Source: DATKCT01 sp035513055 (GTDB lineage: Bacteria > Verrucomicrobiota > Verrucomicrobiia > Verrucomicrobiales > DEV007). From it: DNA of 22,977 nucleotides. Of this stretch, positions 16,001-21,996 are shown piece by piece. How positions within the stretch are numbered: position 1 is the first letter of the stretch; every line of letters begins with the position of its first letter. The stretch lies in NCBI GenBank assembly GCA_035513055.1, contig DATKCT010000164.1, positions 1 through 22,977 of the forward strand. The letters run 5' to 3'. The notes below the pieces were generated by a model that worked only from the letters and a program-made list of their open reading frames with translations, did no database searches and had not been told where the DNA came from. Position numbers and translations under genes: made by a program.

Positions 16001-17699
16001 AGAGGACCACGTCGACGTGGTTGAGTTCGCAGTTCACCTTGACCGGCTTGGGGGCGACCACGAGGAAGTAATTGGTGGGCGAGCCCTTCTTTTCGGATCC
16101 GTACTTGGGATTGGCGTTGACGTAGAGAACAGGCTCGAGATTGCCGTCGGCGTCGAGCCGGCCCCGTTCTTCGGAGAGCAATTGGCCGAATTCGCCGATG
16201 ATGCCGCCGAGGTTTTTCCCGGTCGTGATCATGCCCCAGCCCCCGATGGAATGAAAGCGGGCGGCGATGGCGCCTTCGGGAAGCAGGGAAGGCGTGTCTT
16301 TGGAAATGACGGCGTAGGGGTGATCGACGCCCAAGACACAGAAGGTTTCGCCATCGGATGCTTTACGGCCGTCGGCACGGGCGGTTTGGCCGATCGCGAA
16401 TTCGTAGGCGCCCAGAGTGTGTTCGGGCCGGAAATCGCGCGATCCAATGCCGTAGGCGCCGCGGAAAAGCCGCGGTGTTTCGTCCGGCGTCAGGGCGGGG
16501 ACGAGTCCGCCGAAAAGATGAGATTCGAGGCCTTTTCCGAGAGCCGTCCGGATATCGCGAGCGAGCGGGTTGTCCCCGGCCATGCCCTCATCGGTACGTT
16601 CGATGATGATGACCTGTTTGCGCCCGCGCAGGGCTTCGATGACGGCGGCTTCCGGGAAGGGGCGAATGACGTTGATGTGAATGGAACCGGCCTTGGCATT
16701 GCGTTGTTCGCGGAGGTAATCACAGGCTTCCTCGATGTTTTCCGCGGCACAACCCAGAGAGACGAAGACGGTTTCGGCGTCCTCGATGCGGTAGGTTTGG
16801 ATGAGCCCGTATTTGCGTCCTGTCAGTGCGGCGAACTCGGCGTAGGCGGCTTCGAGGAAACCGAGGATGGGTTCGTTCCAGTTGTTCCGGCGGGCGACGA
16901 CGCCGTTCATGTGGTGTTCCTGGTTCTGGACCGGCCCGAGGAGGATGGGATGCCGGGGGTCGATCATGGCGGGGACGCGGCGGCGGCGCGGTCCGAAGAG
17001 TTCGTGTTGGGCCGGGGTCGGGCAGTCGATGATGTCGCCGGGGGCTCCGAGGAACTCGCGGAGGAGGTCGGCTTCGGGCGCGAGATAGGCTCGCTCCGAG
17101 TGAGTGGTGAGCATGCCATCTTGGACGTTCATGCCAGGGTTCAGCGAGAGTTCGTTGACCTTGCGCAGGATGATGGCTTGGTCTGCGGCCTGCTGGGCAT
17201 CGCGCGCGAAGAGAATGGTCCAGCCGGTGTCGAGCGCGGAGTAAACGTCGTCGTGTCCGCAGTGGACATTGAGAGCCTGTTTAGTCAGGGCGCGGGCGCC
17301 GACTTCGAGAACCATGGTCGAGCACTTTCCGGGAGCGTGATAGTACTGCTCCATGGCGTAGGCGATGCCCTGTCCGGAAGTGAAATTGACGGTGCGCCGG
17401 CCGGTGACGGCGAACGCAGTGGCGCCTCCCTGGGCGGCGTGCTCGCCTTCGGTTTCGATGGCGATCTTCTGATTGCCCCAGACGTCGAGTTCGCCCTGCG
17501 CATAGGATTGTTGGTAGAGTTCACCGCCTTCCGTGGAGGGAGTGATTGGATAGAAGACTCCGCCTTCGGTGACGCGGGTCTCGACCCAACGGGCGACGAG
17601 AGTGTTGCCGTTGCAGTTGACGCGAATACCCGGGTACTTGGGCTTCTCCAGGCGAGAAACCTGCGACGCGGCGAAGGGGGAAGCGGTCTTGCGGGACAT
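13017..17699 (-). CDS. Enlarged single-chain 2-oxoacid (pyruvate):ferredoxin oxidoreductase
   Basis: This 1560-residue homologue of pyruvate:ferredoxin oxidoreductase (PFOR/NifJ) should decarboxylate a 2-oxoacid to acyl-CoA and reduce ferredoxin or flavodoxin in the cytoplasm. ATG at 17699 starts the conserved N-terminus. Regions: pyrimidine-binding domain I with Y50-PITPS and VGARALTKQAL (about 25-260), domain II (about 290-420), gamma domain from GGWGMITTGKNLGG near 488 to about 690, two-cluster ferredoxin domain with Cys809/812/815/819 and Cys942/945/948/952, and thiamine-diphosphate domain with Cys1025/1028 (ACAGCGE), Cys1159 (STGCNTVYG), GGDGALGD at 1252-1259 and Cys1368 (TCQPEHG). All ligands for three [4Fe-4S] clusters are present. 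It is longer than the usual ~1170-1200 residues because of an enlarged gap between ferredoxin motifs, ~100 extra residues between Cys1028 and Cys1159, and a ~160-residue tail. The substrate may not be pyruvate. It has no operon partner in the window. Confidence 0.9.
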   Translation of the reverse strand: MSRKTASPFAASQVSRLEKPKYPGIRVNCNGNTLVARWVETRVTEGGVFYPITPSTEGGELYQQSYAQGELDVWGNQKIAIETEGEHAAQGGATAFAVTGRRTVNFTSGQGIAYAMEQYYHAPGKCSTMVLEVGARALTKQALNVHCGHDDVYSALDTGWTILFARDAQQAADQAIILRKVNELSLNPGMNVQDGMLTTHSERAYLAPEADLLREFLGAPGDIIDCPTPAQHELFGPRRRRVPAMIDPRHPILLGPVQNQEHHMNGVVARRNNWNEPILGFLEAAYAEFAALTGRKYGLIQTYRIEDAETVFVSLGCAAENIEEACDYLREQRNAKAGSIHINVIRPFPEAAVIEALRGRKQVIIIERTDEGMAGDNPLARDIRTALGKGLESHLFGGLVPALTPDETPRLFRGAYGIGSRDFRPEHTLGAYEFAIGQTARADGRKASDGETFCVLGVDHPYAVISKDTPSLLPEGAIAARFHSIGGWGMITTGKNLGGIIGEFGQLLSEERGRLDADGNLEPVLYVNANPKYGSEKKGSPTNYFLVVAPKPVKVNCELNHVDVVLCCDPKAFTHTNPLAGLKKGGCLVWESSETPETAWMRIPRSHRQFVRENGIRVFILHGFDIARGATDRADLQLRMQGNSFLGAFFRVSTFLQEFGIGEDRFRALVRSQYEKKFGRFGEAVVESNMKVMAAGFDQVEEIHYGEIDNDDRSSMRLEPLLPGQPQTILPTAGCGYEGLHTVALPAGQPAPAPVFALDKFDSEYRSGLGYHQPAGALASVGVMAAGTGATSSKYVARRETPLYIPENCTQCMECITACPDTALPNTAQDVAVVLATAVRHYVSDSGQRQKLLAALPGVEERARVRMNAAIDAKESLPFNDIIRDEIVALNGGLSSQAKEEFLAILDLVPIAYNKVPAIYKSLEKKQSGQGGVFSIFVSDLCKGCGECVEQCGDHGALVMVPDTEDLNYRLTTAQVFSRLLPDTPQKYLGLYNDDAPEDSRPAALRNHLMVRRNYEALVSGDGACAGCGEKSILRAVASVTEAYMRPIYHRKANRLYEKAARLAKEGAARLEALRTRSPEEYALFQRAFAHIVMGLGGESDADTSGRIAAHGPITDAEIIGGLGAVLNQDAFDHMKLQAADGRLANGMSVMVMGASTGCNTVYGSTPPSNPHPYPWMNSLFQDGPTISWLMGESLLLGHARRSVAPERLCNALLERDAGVLTEGDYWDLTHLSDIDMSDQEIRELPKVWIVGGDGALGDIGFQNLSKVILQNRPNVKAVMLDTQVYSNTGGQNSDSSTMLGGYDMNQFGRASQGKLHEKKNVAEIFTAGHGSPYVAQVSMANAAKLYQSLLEGIEYRGTAFFQCYTTCQPEHGVPDDRSATQAKLIRDSRGMPEFVFNPQAGELSSDCFDLKGNPTPTRDWWVTKFKSTGEEYNYTVAHWALTEARFRKHLQAISSDALGQLRSLDDMLACITQDDVVNRRVFDPSHRSYAPDFGVYIRAEVNGVIRAYAVSRQMVLFAVERRKAWRMLQSKAGVENTDYQAQRQFLAQAGAGQAAGSPA

Positions 17700-17734
17700 G
17701 GGAGGCCTTTCGAGTAGCGGAATTGCTGATGAGA

Positions 17735-17794
17735 AGCGGCGGAAGACGCCGCTGGCCGGGGCGAGGAAGTTCTCTTCCGGGCTCCCGGCGGGAG
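17735..17794 (-). promoter_or_regulatory. Three tandem hairpins in the oxidoreductase leader
   Basis: Three adjacent inverted repeats sit 36 to 95 bases upstream of the ATG at 17699. They are AGCGGCG/CGCCGCT (17735-17741 and 17747-17753), GGAAG/CTTCC (17765-17769 and 17774-17778) and CTCCC/GGGAG (17782-17786 and 17790-17794). If transcription starts upstream, the mRNA would carry three stem-loops before the ribosome site. No U-tract follows the last one. A role in mRNA stability or attenuation is an inference only. Confidence 0.3.
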
Positions 17795-17893
17795 ACGAAG
17801 GGCCGCTTGAAGGAACTGTAACGCACATTCCCAGGCGGAGTCAGCGTCAATTTTTCGGGGTGAAACCGGAGCCTCCGGCTTTTCCTGGGCGTT

Positions 17894-17952
17894 GACCCGC
17901 CACGGCGCTGTGCGCCTGGAAGAAAGAGCGGCGATTCTCGCCGCAGTCCAAG
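17894..17952. repeat. Hairpin-pair element resembling a dispersed Verrucomicrobial repeat
   Basis: Two hairpins lie close together: GGCGC-TGT-GCGCC (17904-17916) and GCGGCGA-TTC-TCGCCGC (17928-17944), the second followed by AGTCCAAGAG. The minus-strand reading, a TTGGACTGCGGCG ... CGCCGCTCTTTC frame, resembles a hairpin motif that I recall as being scattered between genes in Verrucomicrobiota genomes. Only one copy is visible here, so the repeat claim rests on memory and needs a genome search. Confidence 0.35.
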
Positions 17953-18088
17953 AGCCTCCGTCTTTCCTCGGGTGATGTGGTCCGGCATGCGACCGGTCGG
18001 TCCCCCGCGCTGATTTGCGCCGATGCGGAGAACGGTCGAGGATCGTGATTCCCCAATTCTTCCGGTTCTTCCATTCATGCAACGTCCC

Positions 18089-19525
18089 ATGAGTCTGCAC
18101 AAGCGATCCGGGTGTCGTGACTTTCTCCTGGAGCGCCCCTTTTCGGGCGGCCACCGGCTGGGTGGCCTCCGGACGAGGGCGGCCGTTGTGCTGGCCTTCT
18201 TGGCTCTCTTGCCGGCGGGTGAAGCCGGGGCGGGGTGGAAGGCGGGCGCGGGAACGCGCTGCATCACTCCGGGCGAAACGATGTGGATGGCTGGTTACGG
18301 TTCACGCGACCGGCCGGCGGAGGGAACTCTTTCAGAGCTGTGGGCCAAAGCCCTGGTCCTGGAAGACGATTCCGGGGACCGGACCGTTCTCATCACCCTG
18401 GACTTGGTCGGTATCGACGCCACCTTGTCGGCGCGGGTCAAAAGCCGGATCGAGCGCGGCTACGGTCTCGGGCGGGAGCGGGTGGCGTTGTGCGCTTCGC
18501 ACACGCACTCCGGTCCGGTGGCCGGTCATAACCTGGCGAGCATGTTTGTTCTCGACGACGCAGAGCAGCGGAAGGTGGCCGGCTATGTGGTGTTTCTCGA
18601 GCAGCGGATCGGGGAAGCGGTGGACCAGGCCATGGAAGGGCTCGAGCCGGCGGAGGTGGCTTGGGAAGAGGGATTCGCGGGCTTCGCAGTCAACCGCCGC
18701 AACAATCCGGAGGCCGAGATTCGGCTGCGCCGGACTGCGGGCGCCTTGTTGGGCCCGGTGGATCATTCTGTGCCGGTGTTGCGGATGACCAGCGAGGGGA
18801 GGATCCGGGCGCTTGTTTTCGGCTACGCCTGTCATGCCACGGTTCTCAGTTCCTATCAATGGTCCGGCGACTACCCAGGCTTCGCGCAGATGGCCTTGGA
18901 AGAGCGTTACCCGGGCGCGGCGGCATTATTCTGGGCGGGTTGCGGCGCCGATCTCAATCCGCTTCCGCGGCGGCAAGTGGAACTGGCCCGGCATTACGGG
19001 AAGATGCTGGCGGCATCGGTAGCGGAGGTGGTGGAGGGTCCGATGCAAGAGCTGGGGGGATCGATCCAGGCGGGCTTTGAGGAAACCGCCTTGCCTTTCG
19101 CCCGGATCCCGGCTCGAAAGGAGTTGGAGGAACAGGTTGCGGGGGAGGACCGGTTCGAGGTCAACCGGGCCCGGCTGCTGCTCGAGCGCCTGGATCGCGA
19201 GGGAGAATTGGCAGAGTCCTATCCCTATCCGGTCCAGGCTTGGAGGCTTGGGGATGGACCGCTGTGGCTGTTTTTAGGAGGTGAAGTCGTGGTTGACTAC
19301 GCCTTGCGGTTCAAACGGGATTTCGGGCACAGGGGCGTGTGGGCAACCGCCTACGCCAACGACGTCATGGCCTACATCCCTTCCGAGCGGGTGCTGCGGG
19401 AAGGCGGCTACGAAGGGGGCGGCGCGATGGTCTTCTATGGCTTGCCCTCACCCTGGCAGGAGGGAGTCGAAGAGCGGATCGTGCACGCGGTGCGCCGCCA
19501 GGCGATCCGGGTGGGCGGACGTTAG
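18089..19525 (+). CDS. Secreted ceramidase-fold protein (neutral/alkaline ceramidase N-terminal domain)
   Basis: This 478-residue protein has a long basic N-region and a signal peptide core AAVVLAFLALLPAGEAGAG. ATG at 18089 is taken; in-frame ATG codons at 18077 and 18023 only lengthen the N-region. The mature part starts WKAGAGTRCITPGETMWMAGY, then LVLEDDSGDRTVLITLDLVG, as in the N-terminal catalytic domain of neutral/alkaline ceramidases. The zinc-site motifs are recognisable: S137-H-T-H-S-GP and YAC-H249-ATVL followed by SGDYPGF. At the place where true ceramidases carry the nucleophilic serine (GD.SPN), this protein reads CGADLNP. It therefore probably hydrolyses another ester or amide, or has lost activity. 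Many Planctomycetota-Verrucomicrobiota members share this variant. It stands alone as a gene. Confidence 0.8.
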   Translation: MSLHKRSGCRDFLLERPFSGGHRLGGLRTRAAVVLAFLALLPAGEAGAGWKAGAGTRCITPGETMWMAGYGSRDRPAEGTLSELWAKALVLEDDSGDRTVLITLDLVGIDATLSARVKSRIERGYGLGRERVALCASHTHSGPVAGHNLASMFVLDDAEQRKVAGYVVFLEQRIGEAVDQAMEGLEPAEVAWEEGFAGFAVNRRNNPEAEIRLRRTAGALLGPVDHSVPVLRMTSEGRIRALVFGYACHATVLSSYQWSGDYPGFAQMALEERYPGAAALFWAGCGADLNPLPRRQVELARHYGKMLAASVAEVVEGPMQELGGSIQAGFEETALPFARIPARKELEEQVAGEDRFEVNRARLLLERLDREGELAESYPYPVQAWRLGDGPLWLFLGGEVVVDYALRFKRDFGHRGVWATAYANDVMAYIPSERVLREGGYEGGGAMVFYGLPSPWQEGVEERIVHAVRRQAIRVGGR

Positions 19526-19580
19526 TCCGCATTTCTCATACCGCGTCGTCGCGAGGCGCTGCGAACCTCTATCATCATCA

Positions 19581-19632
19581 TGTCAGACACCAAAAAATAA
19601 GTTGACAACTGAGCGGGGAGGGGGTCCAGGGT
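19581..19632 (+). repeat. RAYT-associated repeat unit 1
   Basis: TGTCAGACAC palindrome (19581-19590), an A-rich stretch, then TTGACAACT at 19602 and a G-rich tail ending GGGGTCCAGGGT. From the palindrome centre to the TTGAC box is 17 bases. It begins 56 bases after the ceramidase-like gene stop. The same layout recurs three more times to the right. Confidence 0.7.
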
Positions 19633-19633
19633 T

Positions 19634-19646
19634 ATCGATTATCGAT
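19634..19646. repeat. ATCGAT doublet
   Basis: ATCGAT occurs twice, at 19634-19639 and 19641-19646, in the join between repeat units 1 and 2. Each copy is itself a palindrome. It may be a short duplication left by insertion or excision. Confidence 0.5.
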
Positions 19647-19704
19647 TGTGTCAGACACAAAATAAAAAGATTGACGTAGAGGGCGGGGGTTCCGTGGTGG
19701 TGGC
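19647..19704 (+). repeat. RAYT-associated repeat unit 2
   Basis: TGTGTCAGACACA (19647-19659), two 6-base arms around one A, then an A-rich stretch, TTGACG at 19671 and a G-rich segment leading directly into a transposase start codon at 19705. Palindrome centre to TTGAC box is 18 bases. This is the copy that sits before the first RAYT fragment. Confidence 0.75.
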
Positions 19705-19918
19705 ATGAGAAAGCTGCGCCGCTTCCTGGCCGGTCCCCAGGGACAGAGCCATTTGCTATCACGCCGTTTCCCGTTTCGCCGGCCGTCACATCGTCTTCGG
19801 CCAGAGCGAACGGGAGTTCTTCCGCACCCTGCTGCGCAGACAACTGCGCTCCTGCTACATAATGTGTCAGACACATAATCAAAAAATTGTCGGACGGGCG
19901 CGGCGGGGTCCAGGGTAG
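19705..19918 (+). pseudogene. REP-associated tyrosine transposase (RAYT), frameshifted remnant
   Basis: The frame opens at ATG 19705 with MRKLRRFLAGPQGQSH. An extra T in the run at 19752-19754 shifts the frame, which then continues CYHAVSRFAGRHIVFGQSE and REFFRTLLRRQLR. This is the N-terminal part of a Y1-type RAYT (IS200-like fold): a conserved CYHV(V/M)SR start, then EREFF....LRRQL. Homology ends near 19852 where repeat unit 3 begins, and the second frame stops at TAG 19916-19918. The HUH metal-site motif and the catalytic tyrosine are missing, so it cannot be active. A further 19-codon piece (ELALTGWTQEDFLQRLWN, about 19917-19972) may be a displaced later part of the same gene. Confidence 0.75.
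19862..19917 (+). repeat. RAYT-associated repeat unit 3
   Basis: ATGTGTC-A-GACACAT (19862-19876) has 7-base arms, then an A-rich stretch, TTGTC at 19887 (18 bases from the palindrome centre) and a tail GGGGTCCAGGGT like that of unit 1. It interrupts the transposase remnant after the LRRQLR codons. Confidence 0.75.
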
Positions 19919-19975
19919 AGCTGGCCCTGACCGGTTGGACCCAGGAGGACTTCCTGCAACGCCTCTGGAACATAA

Positions 19976-20035
19976 TGTGTCAGTCACCTTATAAAAAACT
20001 TGACAACTGGGCGCGAGGGGTCAAGGGGTGGTGGC
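19976..20035 (+). repeat. RAYT-associated repeat unit 4 (degenerate palindrome)
   Basis: TGTGTCAGTCAC keeps the left arm, but the right arm is mutated. TTGACAACT at 20000 matches unit 1 exactly and lies 18 bases from the palindrome centre. Like unit 2 it runs straight into a GTGGTGGC-ATG transposase start. Confidence 0.7.
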
Positions 20036-20111
20036 ATGAGAAAGCTGCGCCGCTTCCTGCCCGGTCCCCAGGGGCAGACCCATTGCTATCACGTCGTCTC
20101 CCTAGCCCGGG
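20036..20111 (+). pseudogene. Second RAYT remnant, truncated at the cassette D gene
   Basis: ATG at 20036 starts MRKLRRFLPGPQGQTH and then CYHVVS, nearly identical in DNA to the first remnant but without its frameshift. Homology stops at about 20102, after only 22 codons, and the frame runs into the 3' end of the oppositely oriented cassette D gene (stop codon 20112-20114). This is a 5' stub of a transposase gene whose remainder has been lost. Confidence 0.72.
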
Positions 20112-20816
20112 TTAGGGCCGGTATTGCCGGACCGAGCCGTTGAAGCGGTCGATCTGAATACAGACGAAGTTATTCGGAGATCCGCCGGTTTGGGGGTCGT
20201 GCTTCTCGTCGACCAATGTTAGGAAGACGAATTGGCGGCCGGCGAAGAGATCGCCGCTGAGGTTGGTGGAACCGTTGCCCAGGAAATCGAAGGCGATGAA
20301 CCGGGCCTGCAGTGAATCGTTGTCGCCCCAAGCGACCGTCCCTTGATGCTCGCCCGCATTCATCAGACTGCTGTAGGTGGCGTTGCTGGTCATGATGATG
20401 GGGTCTTGGAACTTCACGAGCTTATCGATGGGTTCCAGAGTGGTTCCGTCTTCATTTTCCGGGGTATACCGTTCCACATTGAGGTCGGAACCCGCATAGC
20501 GGAAGACCTGCATGGCCCGGTAGCGGGATTCGGTTCCGGGAATGCTGGGGTCATCGTAAGAGTAGAACCGGACTTGGACCGGGCGGTTGGTGCGTTGGGC
20601 TTCCCCTTGCGCTTTGGCCAGTTCTTGAACGATCCGGTTGCCTTCGCCGGTGAGCCGGTTGGCGCCCATGGCCTGGTTGATAGCCGGCACGGAGAACACC
20701 ATCAGAATGGCCATGATGGTGATGACGACGACCAGTTCGATGAGCGTGAAGCCGTACTCGCGCGCCGAGAAGAGTTGGCGGCGGTCAGGCGAGGAAGGGA
20801 AGCGATGGGTATTCAT
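20112..20816 (-). CDS. Verru_Chthon cassette protein D (pilin-like)
   Basis: This 234-residue pseudopilin-like protein has the prepilin leader MNTHRFPSSPDRRQLFSAREYG, cut before Phe23 in G-FTLIELVVVITIMAIL, with Glu27 at the +5 position. The hydrophobic helix is followed by a soluble domain ending NNFVCIQIDRFNGSVRQYRP, the tail expected for cassette protein D of the Verru_Chthon set (TIGR02596-like). The set is known mainly from Verrucomicrobium and Chthoniobacter relatives. Its role is unknown, though a type II secretion or pilus-like assembly is implied by the prepilin signals. It is the last gene of the B-C-D run, 103 bases after C. Its stop codon lies about ten bases from the transposase stub. 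Confidence 0.87.
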   Translation of the reverse strand: MNTHRFPSSPDRRQLFSAREYGFTLIELVVVITIMAILMVFSVPAINQAMGANRLTGEGNRIVQELAKAQGEAQRTNRPVQVRFYSYDDPSIPGTESRYRAMQVFRYAGSDLNVERYTPENEDGTTLEPIDKLVKFQDPIIMTSNATYSSLMNAGEHQGTVAWGDNDSLQARFIAFDFLGNGSTNLSGDLFAGRQFVFLTLVDEKHDPQTGGSPNNFVCIQIDRFNGSVRQYRP

Positions 20817-20903
20817 AGCCGGAGCGACAATGGATGCTGGGAAAGGGGAGATGACCGGGCTTCGCGGGGTCCGGAAAGGGAGACCACGCCCTTCTGCGCC
20901 GGG

Positions 20904-20919
20904 GCCCGGCCGTCCGGGC
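20904..20919 (-). other. Hairpin immediately after the cassette C stop codon
   Basis: GCCCGG (20904-20909) and CCGGGC (20914-20919) form a 6-bp stem with a 4-base loop. It abuts the TGA of cassette protein C (20920-20922) as read on the minus strand. There is no U-tract. It could set the ratio of C to D by protecting the upstream mRNA or slowing transcription. Confidence 0.35.
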
Positions 20920-21987
20920 TCATCTGGTTTGGGTCCATTTGGCGGCCCGCATGGGGACGGTGGCGGTGAAGACGCGGTAGTTCATGCCGAGATCTTGGAG
21001 GTGAGCTTCGACCGTGCGGATGTCTTGGTCGATGTTGGCGGCTCTGACAAAGACCCCAGCGGGGATGAAGTTGGGGACCGACCCGGCGCGGTCCAATTGG
21101 GCCGCGGTGCGCTCATCGATCGCGACCATGGTGATCTGGATGAGCGGAGGCAGCAGGTGCAAATGCCGGGCGTTGATCGCCGCGGCGAACCCGGTTTCCC
21201 CCAAACCCTGACGGCTGTCGTAACTGAAGGTCGGGGCCATGTCGGTCGGGGCGACCTCGTTCTCGTGTTCGGAAGTCCGGGGCGAGATAACCAAGGCGAC
21301 GATGTTTTCGGCCAGGACCCGGGTCGGCGCCTCGGGTCCGGAAAGATGCGAAGCGAACCACTTGTTGTCGTCGGTGCGCCGCGTGTTGCGGCGGACCTCC
21401 GCTTCCTCGTAAATCTCGAGTTCTTCGGCCGGACGCCGGAACTCCATGAGCCGGTAGCGGTTGCGCGGCTCGACGCGGCTTTGCAGGAACGGCGGCATAT
21501 CATCGCGGTCGTCGCCGTACTCGAGGAAGTAACCCCAGGCATTCATCATCGCGGTGAAGTTCTGGTATTCCTTGTTCTCGGAGAAACCCAAGGGTGCCTG
21601 AAAGAAGATGCCATGCGTGGGATAGGTCGAGGCCTGGACCTTGGCGATGTCGTCCATGGACCCACAGACGAAGTGGAGTTCGGATTGCCGGATGTAATCT
21701 TGGGGCCGCTCTTGGGCATCAAACCGGTAATCCCAGTAGGTATTGAGCGAGGCCTGCCGGATCCGCCGGGTCATGGATTCGAAGGAAACACGGGCCTCTT
21801 TGAATTGGGAGGTGCGGGAGGAGGCCTGCGACCAGGTCTCCTGGGTCTGATCCACCATGGAGAAAACCATGAGCAGGAGGATGGCCATGACGGTGATGGC
21901 CACGACCAGTTCGATGAGGCTGAAACCGCCGCGCCGGGGGCGGGCGGGGGGAGGCTGCTGGGTGTTCATGGAGTCGCTGCGACCCAT
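20920..21987 (-). CDS. Verru_Chthon cassette protein C (pilin-like)
   Basis: This 355-residue prepilin-like protein carries leader ...PRRGG and then FSLIELVVAITVMAILLLMVF, with Glu26 at +5 of the mature chain. After the helix come DQTQETWSQASSRTSQFKEARVSFESMTRRIRQA and a long soluble domain with LHFVCG, FLEYGDD and RVFTATVPMRAA near the end, as in Verru_Chthon protein C (TIGR02599-like). ATG at 21987 gives a 21-residue leader; an ATG at 21969 gives 15 residues and is equally good. It starts 9 bases after the B stop codon, so B and C are surely co-transcribed. The protein probably forms a minor component of a pseudopilus. Confidence 0.88.
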   Translation of the reverse strand: MGRSDSMNTQQPPPARPRRGGFSLIELVVAITVMAILLLMVFSMVDQTQETWSQASSRTSQFKEARVSFESMTRRIRQASLNTYWDYRFDAQERPQDYIRQSELHFVCGSMDDIAKVQASTYPTHGIFFQAPLGFSENKEYQNFTAMMNAWGYFLEYGDDRDDMPPFLQSRVEPRNRYRLMEFRRPAEELEIYEEAEVRRNTRRTDDNKWFASHLSGPEAPTRVLAENIVALVISPRTSEHENEVAPTDMAPTFSYDSRQGLGETGFAAAINARHLHLLPPLIQITMVAIDERTAAQLDRAGSVPNFIPAGVFVRAANIDQDIRTVEAHLQDLGMNYRVFTATVPMRAAKWTQTR

Positions 21988-21996
21988 ATGCGCGGG

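Larger units (their letters stand above)
17700..18088. other. Divergent intergenic region, oxidoreductase / ceramidase-like gene
   Basis: These 389 bases must contain promoters for both flanking genes. I see no convincing -35/-10 pair. On the minus strand an AAAAATTGACG (near 17846-17856) is the best -35-like match, but the only TA-rich -10-like hexamer is about 24 bases further on. The region is crowded with hairpins: the leader set at 17735-17794, CCGGAG/CTCCGG at 17866-17878 and the pair at 17904-17944. No gene is supported. Confidence 0.5.

Noticed and set aside
12933..17717. Two long plus-strand open frames (831 and 746 codons) across the oxidoreductase gene
   Set aside because: Both are antisense to the PFOR-like gene. 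Their composition (Gly, Val, Asp, Glu) mirrors the codon bias of the real strand.
19583..19987. Minus-strand open frame of 134 codons across the repeat cluster
   Set aside because: It is built from the repeat units read backwards (recurring NLF and CLT segments) and has no start context or homologous look.
19581..20036. CRISPR-like array of repeats
   Set aside because: The spacing between units is irregular (about 66, 216 and 113 bases), the units diverge, and they flank transposase fragments. No cas genes are present.
20000..20036. TTGACA box of repeat unit 4 as a transposase promoter
   Set aside because: No -10 hexamer follows at the right distance; the next 36 bases are G-rich up to the ATG.
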